This document shows, piece by piece, positions 63,407 through 64,000 of a DNA stretch of 64,000 nt. How positions within the stretch are numbered: the first letter of the stretch is position 1; each line of letters starts with the position of its first letter. The notes below the pieces were generated by a model. The model ran no database searches and was not told where the DNA came from. It was given only the letters and a program-made list of their open reading frames with translations. Origin of the DNA: Parvibacillus sp035426385 (GTDB lineage: Bacteria; Bacteroidota; Bacteroidia; Chitinophagales; Saprospiraceae); the NCBI GenBank assembly GCA_035426385.1, contig DAOLZQ010000004.1, positions 1-64,000 of the forward strand, read 5' to 3'. The position numbers and the translations under genes were made by a program.

Positions 63407-64000
63407 ATGGTCAAGACAAAGATATTTATATTATTTATTTTGACCTGTTTTCTGACTGATTTACACAGTCAGGATCCGCTTTTTTCTCAGTTTTACAGTA
63501 ATCCTTTGGAATTGAACCCAGCATTGGCTGGTGTCTCTGGAGGTACTAGGATAGGCCTCAATTATCGCAACCAATGGTCAAACCTCAATGCACAATACGT
63601 CACTTACGCCATAGGTGCGGATCATTTCTTTGCAGATTATAATAGCGGCGTAGGAGTTTCATTACTCATCGACAATGCTGCTTTGGGTATTATTCGTACT
63701 ATAAATGCGGAGCTGACCTATGCTTATGAGCTCAAAACACTTTGGGATAATAAAGTAAGACTCGGTTTCCAGGCTGGTATTCTGTCAGCTAACCTTGATT
63801 ATGATAAGTTGATCTTTTATGACGCCATTGATCCTGAATTTGGACCCATCAGTCCGGGAGGCATTCCCTACCCTACCGGCGAGATTCCTCCTGATTTCAC
63901 TAGAGTCACCCGAATAGATGCAGGTGCGGGCATCCTGTATCTTAGTAAAAAATTTTATGCCGGACTTAGTCTGAAACATTTGGCTCGTCCCGATATCTCA
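63407..64000 (+). CDS. PorP/SprF family type IX secretion membrane protein, 5' part
   Basis: A frame opens with ATG at 63407 and runs uninterrupted past the right edge (198 codons visible). It has a signal peptide (about 1-21, ending DLHSQ), then the family opening DPLFSQFYSNPLELNPALAG, RIGLNYRNQW and GVGVSLLIDN, and outer-membrane beta strands. PorP/SprF proteins anchor secretion or motility-specific partners of the type IX machinery in the outer membrane. It is divergent from porU with a 169-base gap. Whether a PorE/OmpA or PorK-N cluster follows cannot be seen. Confidence 0.9.
   Translation, partial: MVKTKIFILFILTCFLTDLHSQDPLFSQFYSNPLELNPALAGVSGGTRIGLNYRNQWSNLNAQYVTYAIGADHFFADYNSGVGVSLLIDNAALGIIRTINAELTYAYELKTLWDNKVRLGFQAGILSANLDYDKLIFYDAIDPEFGPISPGGIPYPTGEIPPDFTRVTRIDAGAGILYLSKKFYAGLSLKHLARPDIS

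Overview
The window is chromosomal DNA from a member of the Bacteroidota, probably a free-living, respiring lineage near Saprospiria or Chitinophagia; the class is an inference. The evidence is family content: type IX secretion genes (porU, porV, a PorP/SprF-like gene, and a cargo protein with a C-terminal sorting domain), a TamL-type lipoprotein BamA homologue, Bacteroidota-type LptE, DUF4292 and DUF983 proteins, several TAnnTTTG-type -7 promoter boxes, and A-rich leaders in place of clear Shine-Dalgarno sequences. Almost all of it is core genome. No phage, insertion sequence, tRNA, rRNA or CRISPR array was found.

Layout. 0-8.7 kb: the end of an unknown gene, a GT2 glycosyltransferase, tamL, a TrmH/SpoU methyltransferase, a catalytically degenerate beta-lactamase-fold protein overlapping a SUI1/YciH gene, a small lipoprotein with a terminator, nadE and an M48 protease. 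9-13.5 kb: a DUF1800/DUF1501 pair, fmt and a small membrane protein. 13.5-17 kb: ftsE coupled to a membrane pseudokinase with WG repeats. 17-21 kb: ccmE (CXXXY type), ccmF and a DUF2520 gene. 21-24.6 kb: a sugar nucleotidyltransferase, ettA and a MORN-like lipoprotein. 24.7-32.6 kb: a rightward run of a PolX-like protein, lptE, an SDR, ligA, pheS and a CrtI-like oxidoreductase. 32.7-35.3 kb: a PaaI-like thioesterase, an EnvC-like factor and a DUF4292 lipoprotein. 35.5-40.8 kb: lgt, purA, a DUF983 gene, rpsP with a structured leader and long tail, and an orphan 464-residue protein behind a hairpin leader. 40.8-45.4 kb: dnaX with an A10 slippery run, an HxpB-like phosphatase, an orphan membrane protein and exbB/exbD. 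45.4-48 kb: a repeat-bearing gap, then fahA and metF. 48-55 kb: a TetR-controlled tripartite RND efflux operon. 55.5-57.5 kb: methylmalonyl-CoA epimerase, accD and dapB. 57.5-64 kb: rnpB, porV, porU and the start of a PorP/SprF-like gene.

How the parts fit. A large share of the genes serve the cell envelope: LptE for LPS, TamL and Lgt for outer-membrane proteins and lipoproteins, EnvC/FtsE for septal peptidoglycan, TolC-RND for efflux, ExbBD for energy transfer, and PorU/PorV/PorP for type IX secretion. The DUF1501 protein has a type IX sorting domain and is a likely local client of PorU/PorV. The remainder is replication and repair (dnaX, ligA, polX), translation (pheS, fmt, rpsP, ettA, rnpB) and central metabolism. 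No wholly new gene system stands out. The strongest leads are the dnaX slippage site, a family of enzymes that keep their fold but lose catalytic residues (pseudokinase, pseudo-beta-lactamase, PolX polymerase domain), the TetR operator palindrome, and two structured 5' leaders.
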